From Emydura subglobosa (taxonomy: Eukaryota; Chordata; Testudines; Chelidae): DNA of 64,000 nt. Positions 1 to 12,785 of this stretch are shown piece after piece. Numbering within the stretch: position 1 is the stretch's first letter; every line of letters begins with the position of its first letter. The notes beneath the pieces are model-generated. The model was not told the origin of the DNA, searched no databases, and saw only the letters and a list, made by a program, of their open reading frames with translations. A program made the position numbers and the translations under genes. The DNA lies in contig ML679995.1 of assembly GCA_007922225.1 (NCBI GenBank), positions 1,451,653-1,515,652 on the forward strand, written 5' to 3'.

Positions 1-421
1 AGCATGGAAATATTGCTAAGAGCAAAGAGTAAAAGCAACAACATCAAAGAAAAAATGCCACCAGCAACAGACAAAGTGCTGCGTTCCCCTCCGAGAGCTG
101 ACACCTTCATGAAGCGTTTTTTGCAGCAATGGCTGATTCTTCAGCCCAACAGCTCCACCAACTGTTCCATACAGTTTTCACCACTTGTGTGTTAGATCCT
201 GACTGTACAAGCATACATGACCCTTCAATATGCTGGCTCCATAGTACCATTGACTATGACCTGCCATGGAGGTGTTTAACTGGGCACCTCTTCAGAAGTG
301 GGTTTAATGCAACATACTTGGTAGGCCTGAGTCATTCTGGAGCCTTACTGCTGATCATTCCCTGAGCTTTGTGCCATGCACTGCCCCCTCCAGAAACCGT
401 GTCCAGGGGAGCATCACTCAC
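1..421 (-). other. Start of the intron downstream of window exon 10
   Basis: This is UNC13B intron, cut by the window edge. I see no exon, repeat or RNA gene in it. Short open frames here have no recognisable product. Confidence 0.7.
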
Positions 422-502
422 TTTGATAGTATCCAGAGCCAGGTCCAGAACCGCACATTGTTTTGGAGTGAGACTTCTAGTTTCTTCCTTCACCATGTGA
501 TC
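422..502 (-). CDS. UNC13B: UNC13B window exon 10 (81 nt), last exon in the window
   Basis: Twenty-seven codons, phase 0 at both ends: [18 protein letters not shown] and LDLALDTIK. The acceptor is GTTATTTTCAG and the donor GTGAGTGATG. This is the [15 protein letters not shown] helix of MHD2. The next family block, QYFHAGG.GLKK, is not in bases 1-421, so the gene continues below position 1 into the end of MUN and the C2C domain. Confidence 0.96.
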
Positions 503-894
503 CTGAAAATAACCATCAGATTAAACATTAGCATGCTGCTAGCTGCAAAGGCAGGGGAGTTCCCAGTAAAGCTAGGTGCATGGATTCACACAGGGCTCTC
601 TGGCTGAGGCACTGATTCCACTATTTAAGGAAGAGTGACAGGGACTCTTTCAGAGTGATCCTTTGATTCAACCTATTTAAAAAAAGTCTCTCTCCAATTC
701 TGTTGTGCACACAAGAGGGAAGGAGATCAACTCACAGCAGCGACAGATTGCATTTTAATCCAGGCTTGCACTCTGCAGCCCTGTGTTGGTGATGAAAAGC
801 CTGAAATGACAAATCTGCTCTTCAATCACGAGTTACGCAGCTCACCTCAAAACAACCACTAACAGAACTTTCAGACCAAAGAGATGTATTCTGT

Positions 895-1513
895 TGGAAA
901 GAAAACTCCTGCTTCCTTAGCGAAAAGCAAGCTGTTCAGTACTGACCATTGCCTGATGGTCCATTTGTTATCTGGTTTAGCCTGGCTCATCCTCTAGTTA
1001 AGTATGGATTATGACCCTTTGACCTTTGTAACGTAATATGCTCAGTCCTAGGGTTGAAAAGGTGCACGCAGCTGACCTAGATTTTTATGGCCCAGATTTT
1101 GAAACTCAAAGTTAGGCTCTTAAGTCCATATATAAGCACCTGAGTGTTGGCACCCAGAGTGCCCACTGAAATCCATGGAAGCTATTGGGTCCTCCATGCT
1201 TTTGGGAAGAAAAAAAAAATCAGCCCACTTAGTCAGGTCTCTTAGTATCAATGGAAGGAGCCAAAAAACTTTAGACCCCCAGATTTGAAAATCTTTGACT
1301 GCGTGCCTAGCTCCTGGATGGGGCAGTATTTTTGGTTGAGTATTCACAGTTACTGGTTTGCCCTTTAACAGGTTCTAATTCTTTTCCTTGCTGCACCCCA
1401 GAGAAGCACCGATCTGCAGTGCTACCCAATGAGACCACAGCAGTTTCTTCTCCAGGCAATGGTCAGTACTGAACAGCTTGCTTTTCGCTAAGGGAGCAGG
1501 AGTTTTCTTTCCA
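895..1513. mobile_element. Foldback DNA element with 61-bp terminal inverted repeats
   Basis: The left arm, 895-955, begins TGGAAAGAAAACTCCTGCTT. The right arm, 1453-1513, is its reverse complement with one mismatch in 61 positions. The 497-bp centre has no long frame. Part of it (about 1095-1290) carries 'ttaggcacc'-like and 'aatggaagga'-like wording seen in old reptile MITEs. No clear target-site duplication flanks the arms. A non-autonomous DNA transposon is the simplest reading; a local inverted duplication is possible. Near identity of the arms suggests recent origin or gene conversion. Confidence 0.75.
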
Positions 1514-1545
1514 TTTCCATTATGAGCTGGGAGTAGCTCAGCTGA

Positions 1546-1682
1546 CTCATAGAATCATAGGACTGGAAGGGACCTCGAGAGACCTAGTCCAGTCTCCGGC
1601 ACTCAAGGCAGAACCAAGCATTATCTCAGACATGTGACTGCCCAACCTGCTCTTAAAAATCTCCAGTGAGAGAGATTCCACA
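1546..1682 (-). mobile_element. CR1 LINE 3' end fragment
   Basis: The plus strand reads TCATAGAATCATAGGACTGG, the reverse complement of a CR1 3' terminus. It continues through the usual 'gtccagtctcc...ctgcccaacctgctcttaaaaatctcc' 3' UTR wording. It is 5'-truncated, as most CR1 copies are. Confidence 0.85.
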
Positions 1683-4541
1683 AGCTGATGCTGCTTCACA
1701 TTCCTGTACACAGAGGGCAAAATACTCTCCCTTCAGTCCAGCAGTCTCAGAAGAAACATCTCATTCATCTAGAGCACCAGGCTACCCTGCTGGGACTGGG
1801 CTTGTTTTTATCAATGTAGCTGTATTTTCAGAACACAGAGCAACTCTCTCATCTGATGCTGAAGTCCTGTTGAAATAACTCCTATGTTCCTGTCTGCCAG
1901 TTGGGAGATTCCCTATCTCTTGAGCCAATAGTGAGAGATCAGCCTCCATTTCTCCTAAATCTTTGAAACTCTCATTCCTCTCGATGTGCTAGCTGCTACT
2001 GAGACTGACCTTGGTCCACACCACATTATCATTCGGGAAGTAACATGTCATTGCTTTCAGAAGGAGTTCTTCAATGTAAGCTCTACATAACAATTTGTTA
2101 CATGGATTTATCAGTCAAAGAGCTGCCTGTGATCATCACCTCCTGCATACCCAGCTTATTGTCATCATCCATTATCGCTTCCATAACAGAGTGCAAGAGG
2201 TGCAGCCTGGTGACTCCAAGACATGCCTACAAAACCCAGGAGCACTTTGCAAACAATAAAAACACTTCATTAAAAGATGTCAAGTGAGAACACAATTTCA
2301 CTGCCTGCCAGCACATCTGGGATCAGCATTTGAAAGAGCCAGCTGCATTCTTCCTTGCTTCGGACAGCAGCATCAGCAACAAAAAACTGGGGTCAGAACT
2401 GAGCAGGGCATTCTGAGACAACAGGAGGCAGAGCAGACTGCAAGCTCCCTGCTCCATGGATTCCGTATATGGGCTATGAAGCACAGAGAGCAGGAAAAAC
2501 TTGTTTCCATTCAGCAAATGGAGCAGATGAGCATTAGAAGATACCTGGGAATCAGGCGTGCATATTACCAAGTTGCCATTTTCACAGTCACTTTTCTGAC
2601 CGTGACACTCCTCAAACACATAGTGAATTGATTCATCATCAGGACAAGAGTCCACACTTGTCCAGTTTGCTAGCTTCAGTTTTTCAGCTGGCTCTCTTTT
2701 CCCTTGCCTTTTTGTATTAAAAACACAAGGAGTGGTTCGGATCTCCTAGGCATCCTCTCAGACTGCAGAGGCCAAGATGGCTCAGCATGGCCTTTCCTTT
2801 GTACTTTCTCTTTTAGCCTTCTATATAAGTAGGTTAGAGCTACTCAGGCCTGCAGAACAGACACTGCTTTGGAACCTTTGCTCGTCTGACAAAGCTCATT
2901 TGGATGCAGTGTTCTGTCCAAACTAATATCTCTGGGACAGATACAGAAGCGTGCACATATGCTTTTGTGTGCAGCTAACATGCACATATCTGAACTTTAG
3001 TGGACATCTCCCCACCATCCTAGACATGTGTGCATAGATGTACATGGGCATGCAAATCAGGGGTTGCACAGAAACACTGAATGTGCATCTATGCAAATGA
3101 GGCATGTGCAATTCTGAAAATAAAGTCCTCTGTGAAAAAAATATTTGCATTTCACTGAACTTACACCCAGCAGATTTTCAGGCACTGGCAATTAGCAGAA
3201 TATTAGTATAATTTCAGAGTTATGTTCAGAGCTCTATGAATCACAGAGGGCCTCCACATGACCCCAGTGATCTGAGAAGACAAGGAGGACTGTCCCCCAT
3301 CCTCTTGAAGCTTGGGCCAGCTAGCTGTCTGAAGCTCAGTTGCTGCCCCTCTGCTGAGTTATGTCTGCAATCTGCAACCAGCGGTACGGGGATGAGAGGA
3401 GGAAGACAGCTTAGCTGCCTTGCAGCTGCAGGCAAAGTAGTGCACCAGAGCCCCCAGCACAGGAACCTGAGCTTTGAGTTCTGCTTCAGAGGAGACCGAG
3501 GGGCCCTTGAAAAGCCCAAGTGCCTGCAAGGAAAGAGAGACTGGCCCCAAGGTGGAGGGAAGACACTGATGGAGAAGAAGCGAAAGAGACGCTGTCACAG
3601 TCCATTAGCATCTTGTGTCAATAAGTGTAACAAATGTGATACACACAACAAGCCAACGGAATTTTAATGGCAGGGAAACAGTTATATAGTTAATGGAATG
3701 TATTTAAAAATGCATTAATTCAGTCTGAAACCTGATCTTTGCATTGGAAAGTGCTCTATAATCAGCATCTTGTACAAAGTTCACATTCTTGCCAATCCTC
3801 CCTGCTGCACAGTTATAATTCTGTATGTTGCCATTCCTCATTTGCAGTTTCTCTTGCACACGAGTTTTTCTGTAGCAAGGTTAAATCATACTCAGAAGGA
3901 CCTGACCGGTATAAGGCATCTCCCAATTTGCATAGTCATTCTTGTTGTGACCCATGGAGTAATGCTTGATTGGCTCACTGTCGGGCACTGTGCACTTAGT
4001 GACACCCATGTCAAAGCACATCAGAACAGCCTTCATGCTAAATGCCAACTTCCAGCAAAAGGGAGCCCACGCAGTAGAAATGTATGGACACTGTTCAGCT
4101 CTGATCTAGAACTGCCCATTATTTTCATATCAATGAGTCCAATTCAGAAACTATTCCTTCATCAATAGCTAATGCAGTGTATATTCCCATTGATATTCAG
4201 TTATTGTGAGTGTCGATTACTGTTTATAAAAGAACTCGGAGTGAAAGCCTGGCATTTTCGATAGCACAAGTACATGTAGAGGAATCGGACGGATTCGCAA
4301 AGTGTTCTCGCTTTTTCATTTTAAAATGAATGACCAATTGTCACTTGTTATACTGAACATGCAAATAATTAAACAGTAAACTTAAAACCCATGCAGTAAA
4401 TCTAAGCACAGCACTCATGTTAGTAGCATGTACTCTAAGGAGCACAGACAGAGGGAGACACAAAACGCATGCTATGCAGAACTGCACTTTCTGGTTTGTA
4501 TAGAAGGATATAAATGCAAGCCACACACACAACATCAATAC

Positions 4542-4598
4542 CTTCAACTTTGACAAGTGTCCCAGTTCCTTAGCAGCACTGAAAATCAACTGCGTACC
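4542..4598 (-). CDS. UNC13B: UNC13B window exon 9 (57 nt)
   Basis: Nineteen codons, phase 0 at both ends: GTQLIFSAAKELGHLSKLK. The acceptor is GCAATCATAG, with a weak pyrimidine tract, and the donor GTATTGATG. It continues MHD2 directly from LTDHT. The acceptor tract is poorer than its neighbours, but the protein match and phase leave little doubt. Confidence 0.95.
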
Positions 4599-6254
4599 CT
4601 ATGATTGCAAGATGTTAAAGTGGAAGAAAGGAGAGAAAGATTAGAAATCAATTTTTGAGCAAGGAAAAAGGTGCAAAAATCAAGATGGTCCATTGATCTT
4701 GATATAACAAACCCAGTGCCAGGCATGCTAGTGTTGTTGTTCTCCATTTCCAAGGAATACATTTGTTAGCAAGGGTAAAAAAGCAGCCTTCCTGAGGACA
4801 GTCACATACAGAGCTCCCTCAGACTGCTGTATATTGCTAGTTCTCCCTTGCAGACACCCCCATTGAAACATTACCCAACCAGCAGGATTACACATAAACA
4901 GGGAGTGAAGATCTTGTATTGCCCTAGTCTTGAAACTCTACTACAGAATTATAGCCAGACCTAGAGATCTGGGAGTACAAAGCTTTTATGAGGCTGGCTA
5001 CAAACTAAGCTGAGTCACATTGTTAATTAAAACTTGTGTAAACCTGCAGCGCAGTGCAATTGAAGAGTTGGGTTAAGGGCATGTTACCCCCCAGTTCGAT
5101 ATGTTTGGTCTTTAGTACATTATCTCAGGCAGATGACAGGCAGGCTCAGTCTAGTGGAATGTTGTAACAATTCCTTATTCACAAACATGAACACAATGGC
5201 ATCGAGACATCCCCTGTTCCCACAATGGGGTTTACTAAGGTCCCGTGAACAATGACGCGATAAGGAAGGTAGCTGGAGCCATGGTGATGGGAAATCTAAC
5301 TTCAAGCCAGATATATTGCAGCATAATGAATATTTATCTTGGGACAGGATATCATTCCTTTTCCTCTGACATAGAATCTTTCTCTAATGCACCTATCAGC
5401 TGGGTAATGGAGTCCTAAACAAGTAACAAGCAACCCAACAGTTTTCTCCATCCCCTCCTCCTAAAATCCTTTATGGGGTGTGCTGGAAATTATTTTCTTC
5501 CTTCTTCCTCCCCCATTTTTTCTCCTCCTCTCTCCTATCTGTGATCCAAAGGGATTGTTCAGGGGAGAGCCTGAAAAATCCAACCTGCCCTGCTCTGATA
5601 GTGAGTTCCCTCAGCTCATGTCGGGGAACTTGATTTCTCCTTTGCAATCTCTTCTGGACTAATCTGGCGGGTGCTGTGGTGTTGGTGTCAGCAGGATGCT
5701 ATAAATGTCCAATCTTCTCTGGTTGAGTTTCCTCCTTTCTTGATTAATAAGGCCTTCGATGTGCTAGGAGGATTGTCCCCTGGAACGGGGAACTGGACCC
5801 TTGGCCCTCTGGATTAGTAAATGATAATTAGGGTGCCACTGTTTAATTTTGTTCCTAACGAACACCATACACAAGTTCAAAAGAGTCCAGGGGAATTGCA
5901 GTGAGGAATGTAGATAAATGAGCCTTCACAGAAAGAGATACAATGGGTAGGACATTATCTGGTCAGGTGTCACATTAGCACGGGTGCTGCTTAGGGAAGT
6001 ACTCAGGAGTAGGTAAAGTTAGCCCTGTCCTTGGATTGCTGGTGTACTCTAATTTCCATGAGGTCCTATGTTTCCAAATATCTCTAATGAGCCCCTCACA
6101 CTGCACATTATTTTTCCTTTCCCACTTCCATCTCTACCCCGTTGCCCCCACTCTTCAATTCTCCAATAGCCCCTTCTCTCTCACACTTCCACCCTGAGAG
6201 CCACCAAAACAAAAAAAATCCCACTGCTAAGTTTCTTTCAATATAAATATATCA

Positions 6255-7215
6255 TTTTATGAGAAGAGACTGGAAGAGTTTGGCTAGTTTAGTTGAGCAA
6301 AAAGAAGGCTGAGAGGGAATCTGATTGCTCTCTATCAGTACATCACAGTGGGCTAAATACCAAGGAGAGTGAAGAGCTTGAAGCTGAAGGACAATTTTGG
6401 CACAAGAACAAACGGAGATAAGCTGACCATGAACAAATTCAGGTTGGAAATCAGAAGGAGGTTTCTAACCATCAGAGGAGTGAGGTTCTGGAGCAGCCTC
6501 CCAAAAGGAGTCATGGGTGCAAAAAACTGAATTAGTTTTTAGAGAAAGCTGGACAAATTCATGATTGTGATTGTGTGATGGGATTACTTGCAATGATAGG
6601 GCTTGTCAACCCTGAGGGCCCCACCTGGTTTATGTCTCATGTTCTGAAGCTTATGCTTCAGGGCTCTAGCTGGTCACCTGCAGGGGGTCAGGAAGGGATT
6701 CCTGTCTCCCAGGTACTCTGGGGGTATGTGCTTTGTTTTCTCCATCTGTAGCATCAGGGATGGCCACAGCTGAGATGGGACATTGAATGGGGGGCGTCAG
6801 GATGCTGAGGTGGCACTGAGCATTCTCTCTCAGGTGCTTGGCTGGCTGGTTCTTGCTCACATGCTGAGGGTTTAGGTGAGTGGCTCTGAGCAGGAATTCC
6901 CCCCCAGGTCAGACTGGCAGGGACCTTGAGGGTTTTGCCTTCCTCTACAGTGTGGGTCATTTGCCAGGGTTATCTGGGTATATCTCACTTCAACATTTCT
7001 CTGCCACTGGGGGGTCTTGGGCATTGGTGCATCTCAATCTTTCTTGTTCTCTGCCTGTGGCAGTCTCGTCTTCTGTGGGCTGTAACACACTTCCATCTCA
7101 TTCTGGTTGTTGGGTTTTGCGTGTGGGTGCTGTGTGGGGTTGGTGGCCTGTGAAATAGGCAGTCAGACCAGATCATCTGGTGATCGGTTCTGGCCTTAAA
7201 CTCCCCGACTCTGTA
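6255..7215 (+). mobile_element. Old CR1-family LINE, 5'-truncated, with 3' UTR
   Basis: The first 300 bp decode, with many stops, to the C-terminal tail of a CR1 ORF2 (YEKRLEE.G...EGI, then LDKF near 6540-6570). The rest is the long 3' UTR, with 'ctcacatgctgagggt', 'ccaggtcagactggcaggga' and 'gtcagaccagatcatctggt...ttctggccttaaa'. The same UTR phrases recur at 20944-21285. The many stops and gaps mark it as old. Confidence 0.8.
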
Positions 7216-9147
7216 AGAGACACCACAGGACTGCTGCCACCCTGACCCATTTTACTTTTTATTTTGTAAGCTCTCTCTGAAGCAGGAACAGTCTTTGTAT
7301 GTATGTGTACAGTGATCATTACAAAGGAGCCCCCAATCACAACTGGGTTCTACTGCAGTATCGTTATTATAATCACCAGTTCTTCTAGGATCAAAGCAGC
7401 ATCAATTCCACTGGTCCACTCCTTCGAGCTAAGCCAGGTCCTTACACCTGTCACCCACAATGCTAGGTCATGCCACAGAAAGCGACAAGATTCTCAGCAA
7501 ATCATATTTCATCATTTTTGACGGGAAATACAGTCTAATCATTTAAGACACATTTGCAGCAGTAACATTATGCCTCAGATTTATAGATATTGCCTTAATT
7601 TTCTCACAAACAGCCCTCCATCCATAGCCATCAGTTAGGCTTCACTTTCCTGCAACCCTTCATGCTTACCAAATAGAAACTGATCACAGAATGATTGACT
7701 TTTTTAATTGGCTTAGTAGCGAACAGCTGCTGTTCTAACTGATTGCATTCAGAGTCCTTCAGAAGTGTCTAAGTGGGAAGTACCCGTATGGGTGAATGGC
7801 TGAAATAAGCCATGTCGCTCTAACTAGATCAGATGACATATCTAGCCCATATGTAAGCCAGGAAGTGTTAAAACATCAATGCTTCCGATAAGTGAGATTG
7901 CCTCTCTGAGCTCCCGATCAGCTGGGCAGGCTGGGGCGGACTCACTGAGCATCAGGGGCCACAAAGGGATATCCTAGCAGGTTTTACAAGGCGCTGCTGC
8001 TAACCAATCACACTTCTGCAATAGCTGACTGATGTGTTTGACTGCACTTAGGGCTTTTGCTTTCCATTTAAGGCCAAATGGCAAATGCTTTGTGATTTCT
8101 GGAGATCATTTTTACTTACAAAAGATTCTTAAGGTTTCAGCACCTGCTGAGTGAAGTAGAAGAGCACGGAAATCCCAGTAACAGATAGTTTAAATGAGCA
8201 GCCCCAAAATGCTAGGTAAATATTAATATTTCACAGTTCAGTTCTCTCATTTCTTTCGGAATTTTTCAATACAAGTTTGAACAACATTAGCCAGCCAACT
8301 CACGTAGCATTCCTGCTGCAGGCTCTTATGTAGGCCAGGTCTGAAACACGGAGTAATACCCAGTGACTCAGAATGCTCCATGTAACAAAGCTGCTCAGAT
8401 AATTACTCTCCAGGTTTTCTTTCCCACTGAGCACTAACCTTGTCAATCAATGCCCATCTCTCTCAGCACCTTTGCAAACCGAAGTTATTTTGTTATTACA
8501 ATTTGTTTATCCTCAAAGTTGCCTAAATGAAATAACATGGACAGCGCCTGTCTTTGCCTCATGATACCCTTGTAAACAAGATGCCATTGTTCTTCAAAAG
8601 GCTGTTTATCCATGTAGGAAATCACCCCACCGCAAAACTCTTGAGACACCTTGTACCATGTGCATCACCTTGGGAATGAAACCTCCCCCAATTGTCACAG
8701 GAGAAATACAAATTCAGCAGCAATCCCTGTAAGCAGCAGACGCAACACACGTTACACAGCTGTTACTATATTTTAACCCTTGGACATCAGACACTAGTAT
8801 GCTTACCACAAAAGTATTCCTTGGTGATTCCCAAGCGCAAAAATGGTTAAAGCTTCATGGAGGAAAATGGGGAAGAGCATGAGCCATTAGACGAAGCATT
8901 GCAATCTGTCCTTAGACTTGGTTCTGAGTAGAATCATAGAATATTAGAGTTGGAAGGGAGCTCAGGTGGTCATCTAGTCCAACCCTCTGTTCAAAGCAGG
9001 ACTAACCTCAGCTAAATCATCCCAGCCAGGGCTTTGCAAAGTCACAGCTTAAAAACCTCTGAAGATGGAGATTCCACCCGCACCCTAGGTAACCCATTCC
9101 AGTGCTTCACCACCCTCCTAGGGAAAAACTTTTTCCTAATATCCAAA

Positions 9148-9576
9148 CTAGACCTCCCCCCACCGCAACTTGAGACGATTGCTTCTTGTTCTGTCAACTG
9201 CCACCACTGAGAACAACCTAGCTCCATCCTCTCTGGAACCCCCTTTCAGGTAGTTAAAGGCTGCTATCAAATCCCCCCTCATTCTTCTCTTTTGCAAACT
9301 AAACAAGCCTAGCTCCCTCAGCCTCTCCTCATAAGTCTTGAGCCTTGTGCTCCAGCTCCCTAACAATTTTGTTGCCCTCCTCTGGACTCTCTCCAACTTC
9401 TCCACATCCTTTTTGCAGTGGGGGGCCCAAAACAGGACATAATACTCCAAATGCGGCCTCACCAGTGCCGAGTAGAGGGGAATAATCACTTCCCTCAGTC
9501 TGCTGGCAATGCTCCTACTAATGCAGCCCAATATGCTATTAGCCTTCTTGGCAACCAGGGCGCGCTGCTGACTCAT
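9148..9576 (-). pseudogene. CR1 ORF2 C-terminal fragment
   Basis: An open stretch of 142 codons continues the RT thumb and C-terminal region after the frameshift: [51 protein letters not shown]. Its last quarter runs out of the family frame; the correct tail ([16 protein letters not shown]) is in another frame at 9042-9227. Confidence 0.85.
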
Positions 9577-9591
9577 ATCTTTTTTTTTTTT

Positions 9592-10020
9592 TTAATCTAC
9601 GGTTACCCCCAGGTCCTTTTCTGCAGAGCTGCTGCCTAGCTCATTGGTCCCCAGTCTATAGCTGTGCATGGGATTCTTCCATCCTAAGTGCAGGACTCTG
9701 TACTTGTCCTTGTTGAACCTCATCAGATTTCTTTTGGCCCAATCCTCCAGTTTGTCTAGGTCACTCTGTATTCTATCCCTACCTTCCAGGGTATCTACCA
9801 CTCCCCTTATCTTAGTGTCATCTGCAGACTTGCTGAGGGTGTAATCTACCCCATCCTCCAGATCATTAATGAAGACGTTGAACAAAACCAGCCCCAGGAC
9901 CGACCCCTGGGGCACTCTGCTTGTTACTGGCTGCCAGCTAGACATGGAGCCATTGATCACTACTCGTTGAGCCCTATGTTCTAGCCAGTTCTCTATCCAT
10001 TTTATAGACCATTCATCCAA
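9592..10020 (-). pseudogene. CR1 reverse transcriptase fragment (N-terminal part)
   Basis: An open stretch of 142 codons covers the RT palm of CR1 ORF2: WIENWLEHRAQRVVI, SRVPQGSVLG, FNVFINDLEDGVDYTLS, KSADDTK. CR1 RT copies its own RNA at nicked genomic DNA. Here the aromatic residue before ADD is Ser, and the frame is cut short downstream by the T-run. This is a dead fragment, not a host gene. Confidence 0.85.
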
Positions 10021-11086
10021 CCCATACTTCTTTAACTTGCTAATAAGAATACTGTGGGAGTCTGTATCAAAAGCTTTGCTAAAGTAATACAGGATGTAAG
10101 CAGTGCTAATTTTCCTAGTGCTTTCCGAGGAAATTCACTTTGCGTTCATAACTGCACCTTTCATAGACATAAGACAGCTAGAGTTTGCATCATGGGGATA
10201 ATTAAAATCTCTGTTCATGGTCTGACTGTTTTAAAAACACCATTCAGGAGAGGTTCCCAGCTGCTGTATGTCTGTGGCTGACTGAAGTCAATGTAGTAAT
10301 GCTCATTTACACACCCTGAAAATTAAGCCTCCAAAGCTTAAACTGTCCTGACATTTGACTTGATATAGTTAACACAAATCAAAGAAAAGACACCGTTCTG
10401 CAGACAGTGACGAACTCCACAGCCTTTTATCTGTAAAGAGCTCTTCAGTACCCAGATTGATTTCTTTATGTGACACTAATTCGGGAGGGCTTTAGCTTGC
10501 ATGAAGTACGGGCAGTGTTAGCTTAGGCAGATTTGTGTCATTCAGGTGTGTGTCTGGCTCCCAGATCCGACAGCCGTTAGATTTGATTGTTTATTGGCAG
10601 TATTTGTGTTTTTCTATTTAACAGGCTTTATCTGACAAGCAAAGCTTCTGTAGAGTGCCCATTAAAAACAAAGATTCTTCTTCTAAGTTGGTTTTGTTAC
10701 ATTAAGCAATCTAAGCTAGCTTTTATCCTGGCACAGAAAAGAAAAGGCCCCTCGTATTTGGACCGGGACCCTGGCAGTGCGCAGAATTAGTCTTTCCAGC
10801 AGGGTTCATGCAGAGATGCTGATTTAGCCCAAAGCTAAGGCAAACCTCCTCCCTACACACTCACTACAGGAGCAGACGTGGAATTCCTTGCCCTTGGCTA
10901 ATGCCACAGAGGATGTATTTATCACCATAGGCCATAAGGAATGCTGGCAGCCTCCCTGCTAGAACACTCTCCCCCTGCTGACTGCTAAAGCAGAACGGCC
11001 ATCCACTTCAGAGAAGCTGTTTGCATAACAGACATGGTGCTGCTATCAGTCATTCTGAAAGAGAGAGGTGAAATCAGATCCTGAAA

Positions 11087-11259
11087 CTTAGGGCATGTCT
11101 ACACTGTCCTGCAGTTTGGTCTAGGAGGGTGTGAATAGCAGTTCGCACTGACGTGCTGTGCTGTAACTCACCCGTGTGGATGCTGTGGGTGTGAATGTAA
11201 AGGTCCCTTGTTCGCACTAACATAGGCCTGTTGAAGAGGAGTGTAGATGTGCCCTTAAA
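11087..11259. mobile_element. MITE of the 'gggc.tgtctacact' family, copy 1
   Basis: The left end is TTAGGGCATGTCTACACT and the right end AGTGTAGATGTGCCCTTAA, imperfect inverted repeats around about 135 bp with no coding capacity. The same terminal wording recurs in three other places in this window (35655, 40713, 45497). Confidence 0.8.
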
Positions 11260-12732
11260 GAGACCATGTCCACGTCAGATCACGCACTCTGTAGAGGAGA
11301 GGGGTCTCTCTGGGGCACAGAAAGAAATGTAGTAGGTGTGTGTGTAATTCTGGCCATCAATTGGGTGGGCTGCAGCTGCCCATTGTGTAACGAGAATGAC
11401 AGGAAATAAGGCAGAGAGATCTGACAACCGTCCATCCATGTGAATCAGGCATGTGAATCATCTAGTTACTCACCTGTGCAACCACAGAGTGTCTGGCTAG
11501 GTGCTCTACTGCAGGGAAGGCCAAAGGAAGTGCATTAGCTTTGATGATATAATAAAGTGGTATATATTCAGAGCCCAAAAATATTGAATTCCAGAAACTT
11601 AAACCCATATGTCTACACACCCAAGAGAGACGGTATTTTAATTAAATGCTGATCTTCACTTGTAATTGGTGAGCTGTGTGAACTGCTCTCTGAATTACTG
11701 CAGCTCATGTCATTGATCTTGAAGTCCATGGAAATTCAATACCCACAGGCTGATGAGCCAGAGAATTGAGAGTGTTATTAAGACACTTGCTGCAGCCTGC
11801 TGTCCTAGAGGTGTGAAAGCAATAGACAAGTTACAATTCCTTTGCAACCTACATCCCCGTAGCTGAGTAGCTTATCTTGTCATAGAGCCACATCCTGCCC
11901 AACGGGAGAAATCCTGCAGAAGCAGCAGCCGATGAAGATGAGAGGATTCGGGTTTTTTTTTATAGCCACTCCATTTTGAATGTGGCAGAGAAAGTCACAT
12001 GAAGCCACATGTAATATCACAGAATGTCTATTCCATGGCGACCTCCAGCAGCTCGCAAGCAGTAGCTACGTTTTGCCTTTCTGAGGGAAATGTGACATCA
12101 GATGCTTTCCTCCCACTCAGCATGGGAACTTCAAAAGGGGCTGGCATAAAAGCCCAAAGCAGCTCCTTTCACCAGTTCCCTAGAAACCTTTTATTTCCTC
12201 TCTTCAGTTTAGAACGGTTTGTTAGGACCATAAGAAGGCTGCTCTTACACTAAGGCTTCAGCAAATTTACTCACAGATTCTTTCCACAGAAGCATCAAAG
12301 TAGCCTAGAAAACACACATGCCCATCCTCCCTTAAAGTTCTTTATTTTCTCCCTTCTGACTCTACCACACAAATGAAACAGATTAGAGAAACACAAACAC
12401 AATCACTTAAAACCTGAACATAGAGAAGGCCATGGTCTGATGCTCAGGTCCTGTGCAGTAGTTTCTTGACAGGTACGATGCACTGTGTACAATACAACTC
12501 TGGTATTTACAATATCATTAAGGCTGAGACAAGGGCCTTCCCTCTCCCAAAACAAATAAATCTACATCAAGATGCAACTCTCCACTAGCTCTTCAGACAC
12601 CATCACCTGACTGCCTTTCAACACATACCAGAAACCACTTACAAAGAGGAAGAGCCCTCCTACTGACCCACTCAGTACATGTGTACATCAACCCCAGACC
12701 AAGAGCCTGCTTTCATGTGGACACACAGTAAT

Positions 12733-12785
12733 TATAGAATATTAGGGTTGGAAGGGCCCTCAGGAGGTCATCTAATTCATCTAGC
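12733..12785 (-). mobile_element. CR1 3' end remnant (about 50 bp)
   Basis: The wording 'tagaatattagggttggaagggccctcaggaggtcatcta' is the reverse complement of the last bases of a CR1 copy. Nothing else of the element remains. Confidence 0.75.

Larger units (their letters stand above)
503..4541 (-). other. UNC13B intron between exons 9 and 10 (4.0 kb)
   Basis: The intron holds the foldback element at 895-1513 and a CR1 3' end at 1546-1682. The remainder, about 1.7-4.5 kb, looks like unique intronic DNA. Two overlapping open frames near 2284-2655 (115 codons plus, 110 codons minus) match nothing I recognise and lack exon-like splice contexts. Confidence 0.7.
8934..10096 (-). mobile_element. 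CR1 LINE, 5'-truncated, RT palm to 3' end
   Basis: Reading on the minus strand, the copy opens within reverse transcriptase (LAKAFDTDSHSILISKL near 10090-10040), then VPQGSVLGLVLFNVFINDL, then the catalytic box. Downstream come [39 protein letters not shown] and [20 protein letters not shown]. It ends at the 3' UTR terminus near 8934. A T-rich run at about 9580-9594 shifts the frame between the two long open segments. The catalytic box reads SADDT instead of F/YADDT. It can encode no working protein. Confidence 0.92.

Noticed and set aside
2284..2655. Overlapping open frames of 115 (plus) and 110 (minus) codons
   Set aside because: No recognisable domain, no conserved-looking splice context, and both strands open over the same bases, which suggests chance.
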